Below are positions 45,555 to 54,928 of a stretch of DNA of 64,000 nt, one piece after another. The position numbers were made by a program, and so were the translations under genes. Origin of the DNA: CAZVJA01 sp964626885 (GTDB lineage Bacteria > Planctomycetota > Planctomycetia > Planctomycetales > Planctomycetaceae); assembly GCA_964626885.1 (NCBI GenBank), contig CAZVJA010000003.1, positions 13,829 to 77,828 on the forward strand, given 5' to 3'. The notes beneath the pieces are model-generated. The model made no database searches. It saw nothing but the letters and a program-made list of their open reading frames with translations, and was not told the DNA's origin. How positions within the stretch are numbered: the first letter of the stretch is position 1; each line of letters begins with the position of its first letter.

Positions 45555-47798
45555 TCATTCCCACCGCACGATGCCGACGAGGCTGGAATAATCGTCCGTC
45601 CAGAGCGGAACGTCGACCGCCGGCTTCAGATCTTGCCAGTTTCCGCGCGACTTCAGATCGTTCAATGTTTTGCGATCGCGCGATAAGACGACGTAGACCG
45701 ACGGCATATAACCCGCCCGGTACTTTTCTTCGCTGACAAACATGTTCAGATCATCGCCCCGTATTCCGGCCAATCCGGCATCGGCTGCCAACCCCGCCAG
45801 CACCGGACACAGATCGAGATGACGATTCGACACATGGAAAACCAATAGACCACCGTCAGCGAGCTTGTCGAGATACACCGTCAACGCTTCGCGTGTGAGC
45901 ATATGCAGCGGGATCGAATCGGAGCTGAAGGCATCAAACATGATCAGCGCGTACTCTGCGCCAGGCGCTTCCGCGAGCTTCAGCCGACCGTCTCCCAGGA
46001 TGATTTCGTAGGCATTCCGCCCGCAGTTGCTGAGGTAAGAAAAGTATTCCGGCGACTCGGCGATCCGCTTCACGAGAGGATCGATTTCGTAAAAAGTGAA
46101 ACGGTACCCCTTCGTCCGGTAACAGACGGTTGCACCGGCTCCGAGCCCGACGACCGCCACTTTGTTTGTCGATGCCGGTCGCTGAAATGTCGAAAACACC
46201 TGCCCCAACGGACCGCCGCTCCAATAGTACGACAAGGGCTCGCATCGTCTCGTCGGGTCCAGGCTTTGCACTCCATGCTTCGTGCTTCCGTTGAGCAATT
46301 GGCGGCCAACCTCGTCATCGATCACCCAATGCACACCGAAATAGCTTCGTCCGGTAAATCGCAGCGTCCCAACAACCGGAGGCATCAACTTTGCCAGCAA
46401 CAGCAGCGCCCCAATTCCCAGCGCGAATGGACGAGGCCAGTTGAGATAGTAAAAAAGCACGAGAACCACCGTCGCCAACAGCGTGACGCCGATGAGGTCG
46501 GCATTTCCCTCGACGGTAAGCACCTTCGGCAATAGTGCGAACCCCACCGCGATCACCAGCAGAATCAGCAGGTCGACCAGTCGTCCCTTTTTTTCCCGCG
46601 ATGCCGGATACAGGCTCGGCTGCATCCACGCGCCCAGAAAAACCGCGATCGGATATTCCAGCAGCCAACGAAAGGCGATCGGGGCGACGATTGCGTTGAA
46701 CACACCTCCCAGCATGCCTCCAGCGGACATCCAGAAATAAAACTCCGTCAGATGCGACGCCGGCGGGCGAAGTTTCGCCAAGTCCCCGTGACAGACGACG
46801 CAACCGGCGAAAAACACGACCAAATGTATGCTCACCAGCAAGAACCAGGACGCGCTTAAGATCACCGATAAAACGAGCAGTATCAATCCCATGGGAAAGG
46901 CGCGGACCATCCAGGCATGCACGAAGCGTGTCCGTTCAGCGAACACCAGAATGAACGACAGCAGATAGAGCGCTAACGGAACGACCCACAACAAGGGAAC
47001 CGGTGCAATGTCCGTCGTGATGTGCGTCGTCACCCCAAGCAGCCAGCTCGAGGGCACGAATGACAGCATCACCCAGCGAAACCGCCCCCCGGCCGTAACG
47101 GCGTTCTCTGTTTCAGCGGCAGCTGCTCTCTTTCGCGCGGACTTGCGCACGCTGTTGGTTTCGTTTTTCGTTTCGACTGTCCCCGACTCCGTCGTGCCCC
47201 CTTTGGCAAACCAGACGAACGAGGCACAAACCGCCAACAGGACGCACAACAATCCGTAACCCCAACTCCAGATGCGGCTCTGATCCTGCAGCCGCAGCGC
47301 AGGTTCGATCAGCGTCGGATACCCCAGCAGTGCCGCCATGCTGCCTATGTTGCTCGCCGCGTACAGAAAATAGGGATCGGCTGCCGCTGGATGATCGGTC
47401 CGCGAAAACCAGTGCTGCAACAGCGGCGCGGTTGTCGACAACACGAAGAATGGCGCGCCGACTCCAACCGCGAGCATCCCCAGCAGCCAGAAGACCGGCG
47501 TGGAAGCCGTCGGTGGGGTCCATCCTGAAGGCAAAGCAATGGGCAGCACCGCCAGCGGCAACGCACAGACGGCCAGGTGCACAAGCGGCTGGATACGGTC
47601 AGTCAGCCAGCGCGTCGACAAGTGTGCATAAGCGTAACCTGCCAGCAACACCGTCTGAAAAAACACCATGCAGGTGTTCCAGACGGCCGGTGTCCCTCCA
47701 AGCAGCGGCAGGGCCATCTTGGCGAACATCGGCTGGACCGAAAACAGGAGCGTCGCGCTCAACAGAATCGCGACTGCATAAACCCGCAACGCTCCCAT
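45555..47798 (-). CDS. Fused membrane/spermidine-synthase-like protein
   Basis: A 747-residue protein. The N-terminal two-thirds is a membrane domain of about 14 helices related to MFS-like permeases (LLFSVQPMFAKMALPLLGGTPAVWNTCMVFFQT, a very typical start for this family). The C-terminal ~200 residues form a spermidine-synthase-like Rossmann domain: KVAVVGLGAGATVCYRTKG, FYEIDPLVKRIAES, ILGDGRLKLAE. Polyamine-synthase catalytic Asp pairs are only partly conserved, and the activity of the fused family is not established. GAGGAG lies 4-5 bases before ATG 47798. It ends 8 bases from the convergent kinase gene. Confidence 0.88.
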   Translation of the reverse strand: MGALRVYAVAILLSATLLFSVQPMFAKMALPLLGGTPAVWNTCMVFFQTVLLAGYAYAHLSTRWLTDRIQPLVHLAVCALPLAVLPIALPSGWTPPTASTPVFWLLGMLAVGVGAPFFVLSTTAPLLQHWFSRTDHPAAADPYFLYAASNIGSMAALLGYPTLIEPALRLQDQSRIWSWGYGLLCVLLAVCASFVWFAKGGTTESGTVETKNETNSVRKSARKRAAAAETENAVTAGGRFRWVMLSFVPSSWLLGVTTHITTDIAPVPLLWVVPLALYLLSFILVFAERTRFVHAWMVRAFPMGLILLVLSVILSASWFLLVSIHLVVFFAGCVVCHGDLAKLRPPASHLTEFYFWMSAGGMLGGVFNAIVAPIAFRWLLEYPIAVFLGAWMQPSLYPASREKKGRLVDLLILLVIAVGFALLPKVLTVEGNADLIGVTLLATVVLVLFYYLNWPRPFALGIGALLLLAKLMPPVVGTLRFTGRSYFGVHWVIDDEVGRQLLNGSTKHGVQSLDPTRRCEPLSYYWSGGPLGQVFSTFQRPASTNKVAVVGLGAGATVCYRTKGYRFTFYEIDPLVKRIAESPEYFSYLSNCGRNAYEIILGDGRLKLAEAPGAEYALIMFDAFSSDSIPLHMLTREALTVYLDKLADGGLLVFHVSNRHLDLCPVLAGLAADAGLAGIRGDDLNMFVSEEKYRAGYMPSVYVVLSRDRKTLNDLKSRGNWQDLKPAVDVPLWTDDYSSLVGIVRWE

Positions 47799-47932
47799 GA
47801 GTCTCCTCGTCGCCGACGGATCGAACCTCTCACTTTCTCGGAGGCTCGCGATCTCTCCTTTTTAGCCGGTTCGTCGAGACAAATACACCACGATGTTGCA
47901 GAATTCCGTTGGCTTCCCCTGCCGGTCGGGCA

Positions 47933-47967
47933 TAAAAAATCAAGACCCGGCCAGAAGCCGGGTCTTG
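47933..47967 (-). terminator. Rho-independent terminator after the zinc metallopeptidase gene
   Basis: A perfect 10-base stem (CAAGACCCGG / CCGGGTCTTG) with a 7-base loop. On the minus strand it is followed by ATTTTTTAT. It lies 44 bases past the metallopeptidase stop codon, and separates that transcript from the spermidine-synthase-like gene. Confidence 0.9.
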
Positions 47968-48010
47968 AGAATTCGATATCGACGTTGGACCAACAGTGAC
48001 CACTCGGCCA

Positions 48011-48700
48011 TTAATCTCGACTGCCGCTTCCTGCGAATCGGAAGAGATAATACAGAATCGTCAACAATGTTTGGAGTGTCGCCGCCACGTAGGTCCATCC
48101 GGCGGCATTCAGGACATCGCGAACCGCGATTGCACCCTGCTCATCCACGATCTGGTAGTCCGTCAAAATCCGCTTGGCCCGGTTGCTGGCGTCGAACTCC
48201 ACCGGCAGGTTTACCACCTGAAACACCAACACGCCGGCGTAAACGGCAATGCCGAGCATGATCAGCGAGGGATTCCGAAAAATCACCCCTAGCACAAGCA
48301 GGAACATGAAGATGTACGGGCTGTACTGTGCCGCAGGGACCGCGGCATTCCGAATGGCCAGCGGCATGTAGCCGGTGGCGTGCTGTAACGCATGCCCTGC
48401 CTCGTGCGCTGCGATTCCGACTGCGGCCGCCGTCCGGCTTTGGTAGACCTGCGGGCTGAGCCGCAGCACTCGGTCGCGAGGGTCGTAATGATCGGACAAC
48501 ATTCCCTGCGTCATTTCGACGCCAACGTCGTGCAACCCGGCACTCTCCAAAATATGCTGTGCCGCGGCGGCGCCGCTGAGGTTGGCCGGCACCTGCATTC
48601 CCGCCGCAAAGGCGCTCTTCACCCGCCACTGCGCCCACAGCATCAGCAGAATGGCCGGCGCCAGAAACAAGAAATAGATCGGATCGTACATCATGGGCAT
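48011..48700 (-). CDS. Membrane zinc metallopeptidase, YugP type
   Basis: A 229-residue integral membrane protein of the neutral zinc metallopeptidase 2 family. The HEAGH motif in AVGIAAHEAGHALQHATGYMPLA provides the zinc ligands and catalytic Glu. Helices lie at the N-terminus (YFLFLAPAILLMLWAQW), after the motif (SPYIFMFLLVLGVIF, MLGIAVYAGVLVFQVVNLPVEFDAS), and at the C-terminus. The substrate is unknown. ATG 48700 is chosen because GGAGAG lies 8 bases before it; GTG 48709 opens the frame. It is 246 bases downstream of ftsQ, where ftsA and ftsZ stand in most bacteria. Confidence 0.9.
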   Translation of the reverse strand: MPMMYDPIYFLFLAPAILLMLWAQWRVKSAFAAGMQVPANLSGAAAAQHILESAGLHDVGVEMTQGMLSDHYDPRDRVLRLSPQVYQSRTAAAVGIAAHEAGHALQHATGYMPLAIRNAAVPAAQYSPYIFMFLLVLGVIFRNPSLIMLGIAVYAGVLVFQVVNLPVEFDASNRAKRILTDYQIVDEQGAIAVRDVLNAAGWTYVAATLQTLLTILYYLFRFAGSGSRD

Positions 48701-48946
48701 CTCAAGCACTCTCCATCCAATCGGCTCGGTAATCGGTCTTCGTCAGGCACTCTATTTCGGAACTTCGTTGAGGTCGTTTCCCTGGACCACAAGCATGCCG
48801 ATATCGGCTGCCTTTGTCACACGGACTATTATACGCAACGCAGGCAGGGAGACGATGGATCAAACAAAAAGTCCCGCCTCACAAACAACTTCCGACAAGT
48901 GCCGTTGGAGCCGCAAGAATCGGCCTTCGGGTGCGAGCCGACTTCG

Positions 48947-49936
48947 TCAACGCCGATCTGGAGGGGAGCCGGCGGAGATTGGGCGTCGGGAGATCTCTTG
49001 CCAGTGGCGGATGTCGATTTCGTACGGGCCGTGGACCTGATCAAAGCGGCCGAAATCGGCGCGGTACTTTTCCAGCCGGCCGATTTTCTGCTCCGTCGAA
49101 AGCTCGCCCGGGTGATCCGATCCCGGAGCGCGGCCCCAAAGGATGCGCGAGCCCCCCGGCGTCCAAAGCTCGTAGGTGGCGTTGTCGGCCGACGCACCAT
49201 CGACCGCCGCATCGGGAACGCGGATCGCCGCGAGTTCCAGACGACTCCAGTGCATGGCCAGGGAATCCGCCAATCGGGCTGCTCCCGCAACAAGCGGATC
49301 GCCCCACACAGTGCCCGCCGGGCCGCGCGGTGCCGACCTGACATTTTCGATCAATGGATAGAACCGCGCCTGCTCGAAGGTGAAATCCTTTGGAGGAAGG
49401 AGCACGCCGCGCGAATCGACGGGGTAAAATCCTTCCGGAACTCGGACCATCGCGGACGGCTTACGGTAACGAAGTTCCACGACGATTTGAGCCGGAAGAT
49501 CCTTCTGCACGCTCACGACTTCTTCGACCCAGGGATGTGCCCGGAACGCCTGTGCGACCTTCTCGACAACGTCTGTGTCGAGTAAAGAAATTTCCCGCGA
49601 CAGTTTCGCACGTTCGAACACCTGGCTGGTGAGATCCGCCGGTACCCAGGGGGGCAATTCTGAAATGCGAACCTTGGAGGCGGTGATGCGATATTCCGCG
49701 CGACCCGACAGGTCGGGCAGCAATTCCACGATCTGCCGCCAGCCAAAGAAGAGGCCGAGCACGACTGCCAGAATCAGCAGCCGCTTGGGGCGAAACAGCA
49801 AACGAGTGAGCCAATTGCCGGGCGGGGGATCGACAACAAGCGTGACGTCCGAATCATCGTCGTCATCGAGTTCGTCGACGTCCGTCTTGCGGCGTTTTTT
49901 TGTCGATTTGGGGGATTTTCTTTTCTTCGCGGCCAT
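48947..49936 (-). CDS. ftsQ: Cell division protein FtsQ/DivIB-type
   Basis: A 329-residue bitopic membrane protein of the divisome scaffold, acting in the periplasm. Order: a highly charged cytoplasmic tail with a Lys/Arg stretch then an Asp-rich run (DELDDDDDSD, residues ~21-30), one membrane helix (RLLILAVVLGLFFGW, ~54-68), and a POTRA domain (~82-165: VRISELPPWVPADLTSQVF, AQAFRAHPWVEEVVSVQKDLPAQIVVEL). A beta-type domain with YPVDSRGVLLPP follows. Assignment rests on this architecture and the upstream ddl, murB and murC genes. The gene follows ddl by 67 bases and is the last of the cluster; sequence identity to E. coli FtsQ would be low. Confidence 0.85.
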   Translation of the reverse strand: MAAKKRKSPKSTKKRRKTDVDELDDDDDSDVTLVVDPPPGNWLTRLLFRPKRLLILAVVLGLFFGWRQIVELLPDLSGRAEYRITASKVRISELPPWVPADLTSQVFERAKLSREISLLDTDVVEKVAQAFRAHPWVEEVVSVQKDLPAQIVVELRYRKPSAMVRVPEGFYPVDSRGVLLPPKDFTFEQARFYPLIENVRSAPRGPAGTVWGDPLVAGAARLADSLAMHWSRLELAAIRVPDAAVDGASADNATYELWTPGGSRILWGRAPGSDHPGELSTEQKIGRLEKYRADFGRFDQVHGPYEIDIRHWQEISRRPISAGSPPDRR

Positions 49937-50003
49937 GAGACTTCAGCATCTTCATCGGCGCGATTCGGGCCGGATCTGCGACGAAACGACGGCGGGTCCG
50001 GTT

Positions 50004-51023
50004 TCAACGGGGGGATTGCGCATTCTGCGCCCGACTGATCGGGCCGCGCAAGGTTTGCGAGGATTTTCCCGCGACCGAAGTCCCTGCCAGAGCGGTACGA
50101 ATCGCCCGTTCGCACAACTCCCCGAGATTCCAGCCGAGCCGGGCAGCCGCCTTCGGCACCAGGCTGTGATCGGTGAATCCGGGAATGGTATTCACTTCGA
50201 GCACCCAAGGACGATTCTGCTGGTCGACCCGGAGATCAACCCGTGCCAGCCCTCGCGTACCAAGCGACTGGGCCGCACGCAAACCGGCGTTTTCGATCGC
50301 GCGGACAATGTTTGACGGCAGCGCGAACTCGAACAGATAGCGGGTGACACTATCTTGGTACTTGGCACGATAATCGTAGAACTGACGCCCCGTCTCGATT
50401 TGAATGAGTGGCAGCGGCTGGTCGTCGAGCAGACCGAGCGTCCACTCGGTCCCCACGATGCACGATTCCAGCAGACCGAACTTGTCGAACGAAAAACAAT
50501 GGGCAAGTGCGTCGGAAAGTTCCGCTGGAGACTCAACAATCGTCACCCCCAGACTGGAGCCTTGGGCGTCGGGCTTGACGACGAGCGGGTAGCCGACGCG
50601 CCGTGCCAGCTTCTCGATACGTGAGGTGTCGTCCGATTCGTGTATCAAGATGTAGGGAGGTGTGGGAACCTCGCACTGAAGGAACCGCTCCTTGGAGGCG
50701 GACTTGCTGAATGCCAGCCGGGATGTGTCGGCGTTGCTGCCGGTGTATTTTACACCGAGATCATCGAGGATCGCTTGGACGTGACCATCTTCCCCGAAAC
50801 GGCCATGCAGCGCGAGAAATGCGATATCGAACTCATCCCAGTGGCAGGAGGCTGGGGGGACTTCCGCCGGGTCCAACTGCTCGACGTGATGCCCCTTACG
50901 GGCGAGTGCCCGGGCGACACACGCGCCGCTTTCCAGACTGACCTCTCGCTCGCTGGAATCTCCCCCCGCAAGTACCGCAATTCGCAGTTTGTTCTTCGTC
51001 GTTCTGGTGCCGTCCTCGGCCAT
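50004..51023 (-). CDS. ddl: D-alanine--D-alanine ligase
   Basis: ATP-dependent cytoplasmic ligase making the D-Ala-D-Ala dipeptide for peptidoglycan. The 339-residue ATP-grasp enzyme has AVLAGGDSSEREVSLESG at the N-terminus, FLALHGRFGEDGHVQAILDDL, the ATP-binding VVKPDAQGSSLGVTIVE, and the metal/substrate end VLEVNTIPGFTDHSLVPKAA. ATG 51023 has AAGGAGG 6 bases upstream, the strongest ribosome binding site in the cluster. It lies 23 bases after murB. A short Ser/Arg-rich tail follows the fold. Confidence 0.95.
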   Translation of the reverse strand: MAEDGTRTTKNKLRIAVLAGGDSSEREVSLESGACVARALARKGHHVEQLDPAEVPPASCHWDEFDIAFLALHGRFGEDGHVQAILDDLGVKYTGSNADTSRLAFSKSASKERFLQCEVPTPPYILIHESDDTSRIEKLARRVGYPLVVKPDAQGSSLGVTIVESPAELSDALAHCFSFDKFGLLESCIVGTEWTLGLLDDQPLPLIQIETGRQFYDYRAKYQDSVTRYLFEFALPSNIVRAIENAGLRAAQSLGTRGLARVDLRVDQQNRPWVLEVNTIPGFTDHSLVPKAAARLGWNLGELCERAIRTALAGTSVAGKSSQTLRGPISRAQNAQSPR

Positions 51024-51046
51024 GGGTCGCCTCCTTGCGGCCCCCT

Positions 51047-51925
51047 TTACCAGATTTTGATTTCCAACTCCAGATCGACTCCAAACTGCTCGGTCACCTT
51101 GCTGCGGGCAAGATCAATCAGCCGCAAGATATCGTCCGAACGGGCACCTTCGTGCGTCACAATGCAATTCGCGTGCCGATCGCTGATCTCGGCACCGCCG
51201 GCCCGCGCACCCTTCAGGCCGGCCTGCTCGATCAGCGCCCCCGCGCTCAGACCTCGAGGATTTTTGAAGATGCAGCCGGCGGTCTGAAACGAGAGGGGCT
51301 GTGTCGCCTTCTTCGTGATCCAGATTTTCCGCATGCGGCTGACAATCTCTTCCGTTACGCCATGATGCAGCTCGAAGGTTCCTTCGAGAATGACCAGCTC
51401 GTCGAGGCTGCTCTGACGGTAACTGAACAGCAACTCATCTTCCATCCGCGTGAAGACCTCCCCTTTGACGGTGAGCACCTTGACGCTTTTGACGAATTGG
51501 CCGATATCGCCGCTCCGGCCGCCGGCGTTGCCTCGCAGTGCGCCTCCCACCGTCCCCGGAATACCCGCGAGCACTTCCAGACCGGCCAGTTCCGCCTTCA
51601 CGCTCTGCGAAATGAGCTGCGAAAGCAGCGCCCCGGCCCCCGCGGTGACGGTTGTGCCTTTGACTTCGACGTGGGCGAACGCGTCTCCCGACAGCTTAAG
51701 CACGACCCCGCTGACACCGTCGTCCCGGACCAGCAGATTCGAGCCCCCACCCAGCACCCGTACCGGGATCTGCTCGGCGTGGCAGCACTTGACCACCTCC
51801 ACGAGCTCCTCGGGGTGCCGCGGTTCGATGAAGTATTGCGCGGGTCCGCCGACTCGAAGCCAGGTGTATGGCGCTAGCGGCTCATCCCGCCGCGTGATGT
51901 CGCTGAAGTCTGCGAGCGAACTCAT
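51047..51925 (-). CDS. murB: UDP-N-acetylenolpyruvoylglucosamine reductase
   Basis: FAD-dependent reductase that makes UDP-MurNAc. The 292-residue protein shows YTWLRVGGPAQYFIEP, the FAD-binding VLGGGSNLLVRDDG, LAGIPGTVGGALRGNAGGRSGDI and SAGALIEQAGLKGARAGGAEISDRHANCIV. It matches the shorter, type II class of the family. ATG 51925 lies inside the end of murC with a 44-base overlap, so the two are likely translationally coupled. Cytoplasmic. Confidence 0.96.
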   Translation of the reverse strand: MSSLADFSDITRRDEPLAPYTWLRVGGPAQYFIEPRHPEELVEVVKCCHAEQIPVRVLGGGSNLLVRDDGVSGVVLKLSGDAFAHVEVKGTTVTAGAGALLSQLISQSVKAELAGLEVLAGIPGTVGGALRGNAGGRSGDIGQFVKSVKVLTVKGEVFTRMEDELLFSYRQSSLDELVILEGTFELHHGVTEEIVSRMRKIWITKKATQPLSFQTAGCIFKNPRGLSAGALIEQAGLKGARAGGAEISDRHANCIVTHEGARSDDILRLIDLARSKVTEQFGVDLELEIKIW

Positions 51926-53360
51926 GATAGACCCGATCGATATCCCCTGCCCCCATGGTGATCAGCACGTCTCCCGGTCGGGCTTCATCGTCTATTGTGG
52001 CGATGATTCGGTCAAGGGAGGGGCAAAATCGCGCCGCAACTCCGCTCGCAGCGATTCCACGGACCAGTTCCTGGGCCGTTTCCTCGGCAGGGGACGCCGG
52101 ATTTTCCCGCGCCGCATAGATCGGCGCGATCAGAATCTCGTCCGCCGCCGAGAAGCTTTCACAAAACTGATTCATCAGCGAACGGGTTCGCGAGATTTGG
52201 TGCGGCTGAAAAGCACACCAGATGCGCCGGCCGCCGAATTGCTGTCGCGCCGATTCGAGCGTTGTGCGCACGGCGGTCGGGTGGTGCGCGTAGTCGTCGA
52301 TAATCGTGATGCCACGAAATGAACCGATCTCTTCATAGCGCCGGCGAATGCCCCGAAATCCGGACAGGCTTTCCCGAATCGCATTGGCCGAGGCGCCCGC
52401 GGCATGGGCGAGCGCCGCCGCCGAGAGGGCGTTCAGCGCGTTATGACGGCCGCTGAGCTGCAAGGGAACTTCCGCAAAAAACTCGCCGTTGTGAAAGATC
52501 CGGAATCGCATTCCCCAATTGGTCTGACGCAGGTCGGTTCCCCACCAGTTGGCCCCGTGCTCCAGGCCGAACGTCTCCACCCTTGCTCGCGTCGAGCGGG
52601 CGGCATCGAGCGACGCGGCACAATCGCCGCGGACAAGCAGTGTCCCTTCCTGGGCGATAAGCCCCGCGAACGACGCAAAAGCCGACTGCATGTCATTTGT
52701 CGTCGCGAAGCAATCGAAATGATCCGGCTCGATACCGAGGATCGCCGCGTGGCGGGGACTGAGGTCGAGAAAGCTCCGCTGGTACTCGCAGCTTTCGACT
52801 ACGAACAACTCCCCCTCGCCGGCCCAACCACTCTTACCAAGCTCACACAATTCAGCGCCCACGATCGCTGACGGTTTCAAACCCGCATCGGTCAAAATGC
52901 ACGCGGTCATCGCCGTCGTGGTGCTCTTGCCGTGCGTGCCGGCGATCGACACTCCGACGCGCGTCCGCATCAGTTCCCCAAGCATCTGGCTGTACGACAA
53001 CTGCCGGATGCCAAGCCGGGCGGCGATCTGGCGCTCCGGGTTATCGGCCGCGACCGCCGGGCTGTAGACAAGCACGTCGGCGTCCGGAGGAACGAACGTT
53101 TCCTGATGGCCGAAATGAACCCGCAGACCGCGCCGTTCGAGTGCTTCGATTGTGGGATTCGGCCGTGCCAGATCGGAACCGGTCACGCTCCAACCGAGCC
53201 CCGTGAGCATCTCGGCCAGGGCCTTCATCCCCGCGCCGCAAATTCCGACCAGATGCGCGGCTGAGACCTCAGTCGCGATCCGCGGCCCCACCGGACTTTG
53301 TAAAAAAGTGCGCGGCGGATTTTGTAAACTCCGGCGGGAGGTCGTTTGCGAGGAACTCAT
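51882..53360 (-). CDS. murC: UDP-N-acetylmuramate--L-alanine ligase
   Basis: Cytoplasmic ATP-dependent ligase that adds the first residue of the peptide stem. The 492-residue protein has the Rossmann VGICGAGMKALAEMLTGLGWSVTGSD, Walker-type SIAGTHGKSTTTAM, VVESCEYQRSFLDLSPRHAAIL, and the C-terminal IIDDYAHHPTAVRTTLESAR and MGAGDIDRVYHEFA. ATG 53360 is preferred; the 70 further upstream codons are Pro/Ser/Arg-rich and not conserved. The first ~25 residues are still extra relative to E. coli. It leads the murC-murB-ddl-ftsQ cluster. Confidence 0.95.
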   Translation of the reverse strand: MSSSQTTSRRSLQNPPRTFLQSPVGPRIATEVSAAHLVGICGAGMKALAEMLTGLGWSVTGSDLARPNPTIEALERRGLRVHFGHQETFVPPDADVLVYSPAVAADNPERQIAARLGIRQLSYSQMLGELMRTRVGVSIAGTHGKSTTTAMTACILTDAGLKPSAIVGAELCELGKSGWAGEGELFVVESCEYQRSFLDLSPRHAAILGIEPDHFDCFATTNDMQSAFASFAGLIAQEGTLLVRGDCAASLDAARSTRARVETFGLEHGANWWGTDLRQTNWGMRFRIFHNGEFFAEVPLQLSGRHNALNALSAAALAHAAGASANAIRESLSGFRGIRRRYEEIGSFRGITIIDDYAHHPTAVRTTLESARQQFGGRRIWCAFQPHQISRTRSLMNQFCESFSAADEILIAPIYAARENPASPAEETAQELVRGIAASGVAARFCPSLDRIIATIDDEARPGDVLITMGAGDIDRVYHEFARRLQRHHAAG

Positions 53361-53733
53361 CCTGTGCGTGCTTCCGCTCCGTGGAATGCCTGGTCGAATC
53401 GAGCAAGATTCTCCCTGCCGATTCGGAAAAACCGATTGGTTATATCGGTTGGTGGGGGGAGGGGGCTGTATGAGAGATGAAGCCGGCACCGGTATCTCTT
53501 GGGACTCACGGGGAATCAGCGTTTTGTCTTGCCAGTCACGGCACAGAGGGGAACCACAAAGCTTGGGCAATATGCAAAGACTTTGCGGCCGAAATCACTG
53601 CCCGCGGCATTTCGATCAACGAGTTCTCGCGCCCCCTATTCAATGATGGTCGGGCATTATCACTGCAGAGCCAAATTTACAGAAGATCAAATCCCCGCAG
53701 GAAATTGAGCAATCGCCGTGCCGCAATGATCGG
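53361..53733. other. Intergenic region upstream of the murC cluster
   Basis: About 370 bases between the DUF1559 gene and murC, both on the minus strand. The frames here look non-coding. It should contain the promoter of the murC-murB-ddl-ftsQ transcript. A hairpin with a short T-run (minus strand, 53427-53450) is listed separately. Confidence 0.45.
53427..53450 (-). terminator. Hairpin with T-run between DUF1559 gene and murC
   Basis: On the minus strand AACCGAT-ATAACCA-ATCGGTT is followed by TTT (ATCGGTTTTTCC), a short stem with a modest T-run. It lies 284 bases after the DUF1559 stop and 67 bases before the murC start, so it could end readthrough or act in the murC leader. Confidence 0.4.
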
Positions 53734-54798
53734 TCAATTCCCGAAGTAGATCTTCTCTTCTCCCCGGATTGTCGAGAACGCCTCATACAGATGGAGATCG
53801 AGTTGCTCGTGCAGAAAACGGACCGATCCGTCAGCGAACAGAAACAGCCCTCCCGCCCGGTGCTCGCTCCGAAATCCGCTGACGCGATGCGGCCCGCCAA
53901 ACTCGCTCGACCGGCAATCGTCCAGGGCGCTCGTATCGGCCAGCGTCTCCACAATTTGGCGGCTGTTTAGCATGGGGGCTGTCGAGCCGTACAAGCTGGT
54001 GATCACGACATCGGTCGTGCTTTGATCCCTGGTGGTGATGATCCGCGGAAAGATCCAGAAGTTATAGGACTCGAAGACTGCCCCCGTTGCACGACTTTGA
54101 TGGGGGAACAAAGGATTTTGCCGTGCGGAGGTCAGCCAGCGCGGACCAGCAACACCTTCGCCCATCACGAACGTCGTATCGTGCCCGTCGGTAATATCCT
54201 TGAGCCCCGTGAATTGGCCTAGGCCGAACGCTCCTCGCTCTTTGTCCGGCATCGGCTTGAACGTGTGCGGTCCCTCCGGAGAGCACCAGGAATCGTTCGG
54301 CCCCTTCGAAAAGATGTAATCGCATGTGGCAAACTCAGAGCCGACCGGCAGATTCAACAATTCCAACTCCGGCGACTTCACCACGTCGGGATGTTGGCGG
54401 GAGGGGCAGAGAAACAGAGGCACCACAGTCTTCGCAACGTCCGCTTGCTGGTGCGACCAGTGAACGGCGGGGTCGTTTTTCGGGGGGTTCTGGTCCGCGC
54501 TCACATACGGCAACAAAGCCGCCAGCGGACTGATCGGTGCGTCGAACGTCGCGGGATCGAGATTCGTCGGCGGAAAGATTCCGTGCGTGTCGTGATAGGC
54601 CGCCAGCGCGACTCCAAGCTGCCGGAAATTGTCGCGGCAGGCATTGAGACGCGCCGCCTCGCGCGAGCGCTCCATGGCCGGGATGAGAATTCCGAGCAAC
54701 ACGGCGAAGATGGCAAACACCGTGACCAGCTCGATCAGCGAGAATCCGCGACGGGGGGGCATACAGATCATTTGAGACCGGTTCGAGTGAATTTGCAT
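53734..54798 (-). CDS. DUF1559 prepilin-type protein, second copy
   Basis: A 354-residue member of the same family as 39394-40362. The prepilin signal is RRGFSLIELVTVFAIFAVLLGILIPAMERSREAARL, followed by CRDNFRQLGVALAAYHDTHGIFPP. The C-terminal element is changed relative to the usual H-X9-DG: EHRAGGLFLFADGSVRFLHEQLD still carries H-x(9)-DG. Possible starts are ATG 54798, 54771 and 54762; none has a good ribosome binding site, and I list the longest plausible. The DUF1559 middle shows the normal Gly/Asn-rich pattern. It lies downstream of the 612-residue exported protein gene. Confidence 0.9.
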   Translation of the reverse strand: MQIHSNRSQMICMPPRRGFSLIELVTVFAIFAVLLGILIPAMERSREAARLNACRDNFRQLGVALAAYHDTHGIFPPTNLDPATFDAPISPLAALLPYVSADQNPPKNDPAVHWSHQQADVAKTVVPLFLCPSRQHPDVVKSPELELLNLPVGSEFATCDYIFSKGPNDSWCSPEGPHTFKPMPDKERGAFGLGQFTGLKDITDGHDTTFVMGEGVAGPRWLTSARQNPLFPHQSRATGAVFESYNFWIFPRIITTRDQSTTDVVITSLYGSTAPMLNSRQIVETLADTSALDDCRSSEFGGPHRVSGFRSEHRAGGLFLFADGSVRFLHEQLDLHLYEAFSTIRGEEKIYFGN

Positions 54799-54928
54799 TA
54801 AAGCTCGACTATTACCGAAGCGCGTACTGCAACCTGGACTACCTGAACCCACCATATTGGCAATCTGCTTTGCGGCGGATGAAGGACGTTCATCCCGTTG
54901 CCTTGCGCGGCGTACACCAGAACTCTCG

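Noticed and set aside
48392..49585. 397-residue plus-strand open frame
   Set aside because: Overlaps the metallopeptidase and ftsQ genes. Its translation has no recognisable features and the minus frames carry HEAGH and POTRA signatures.
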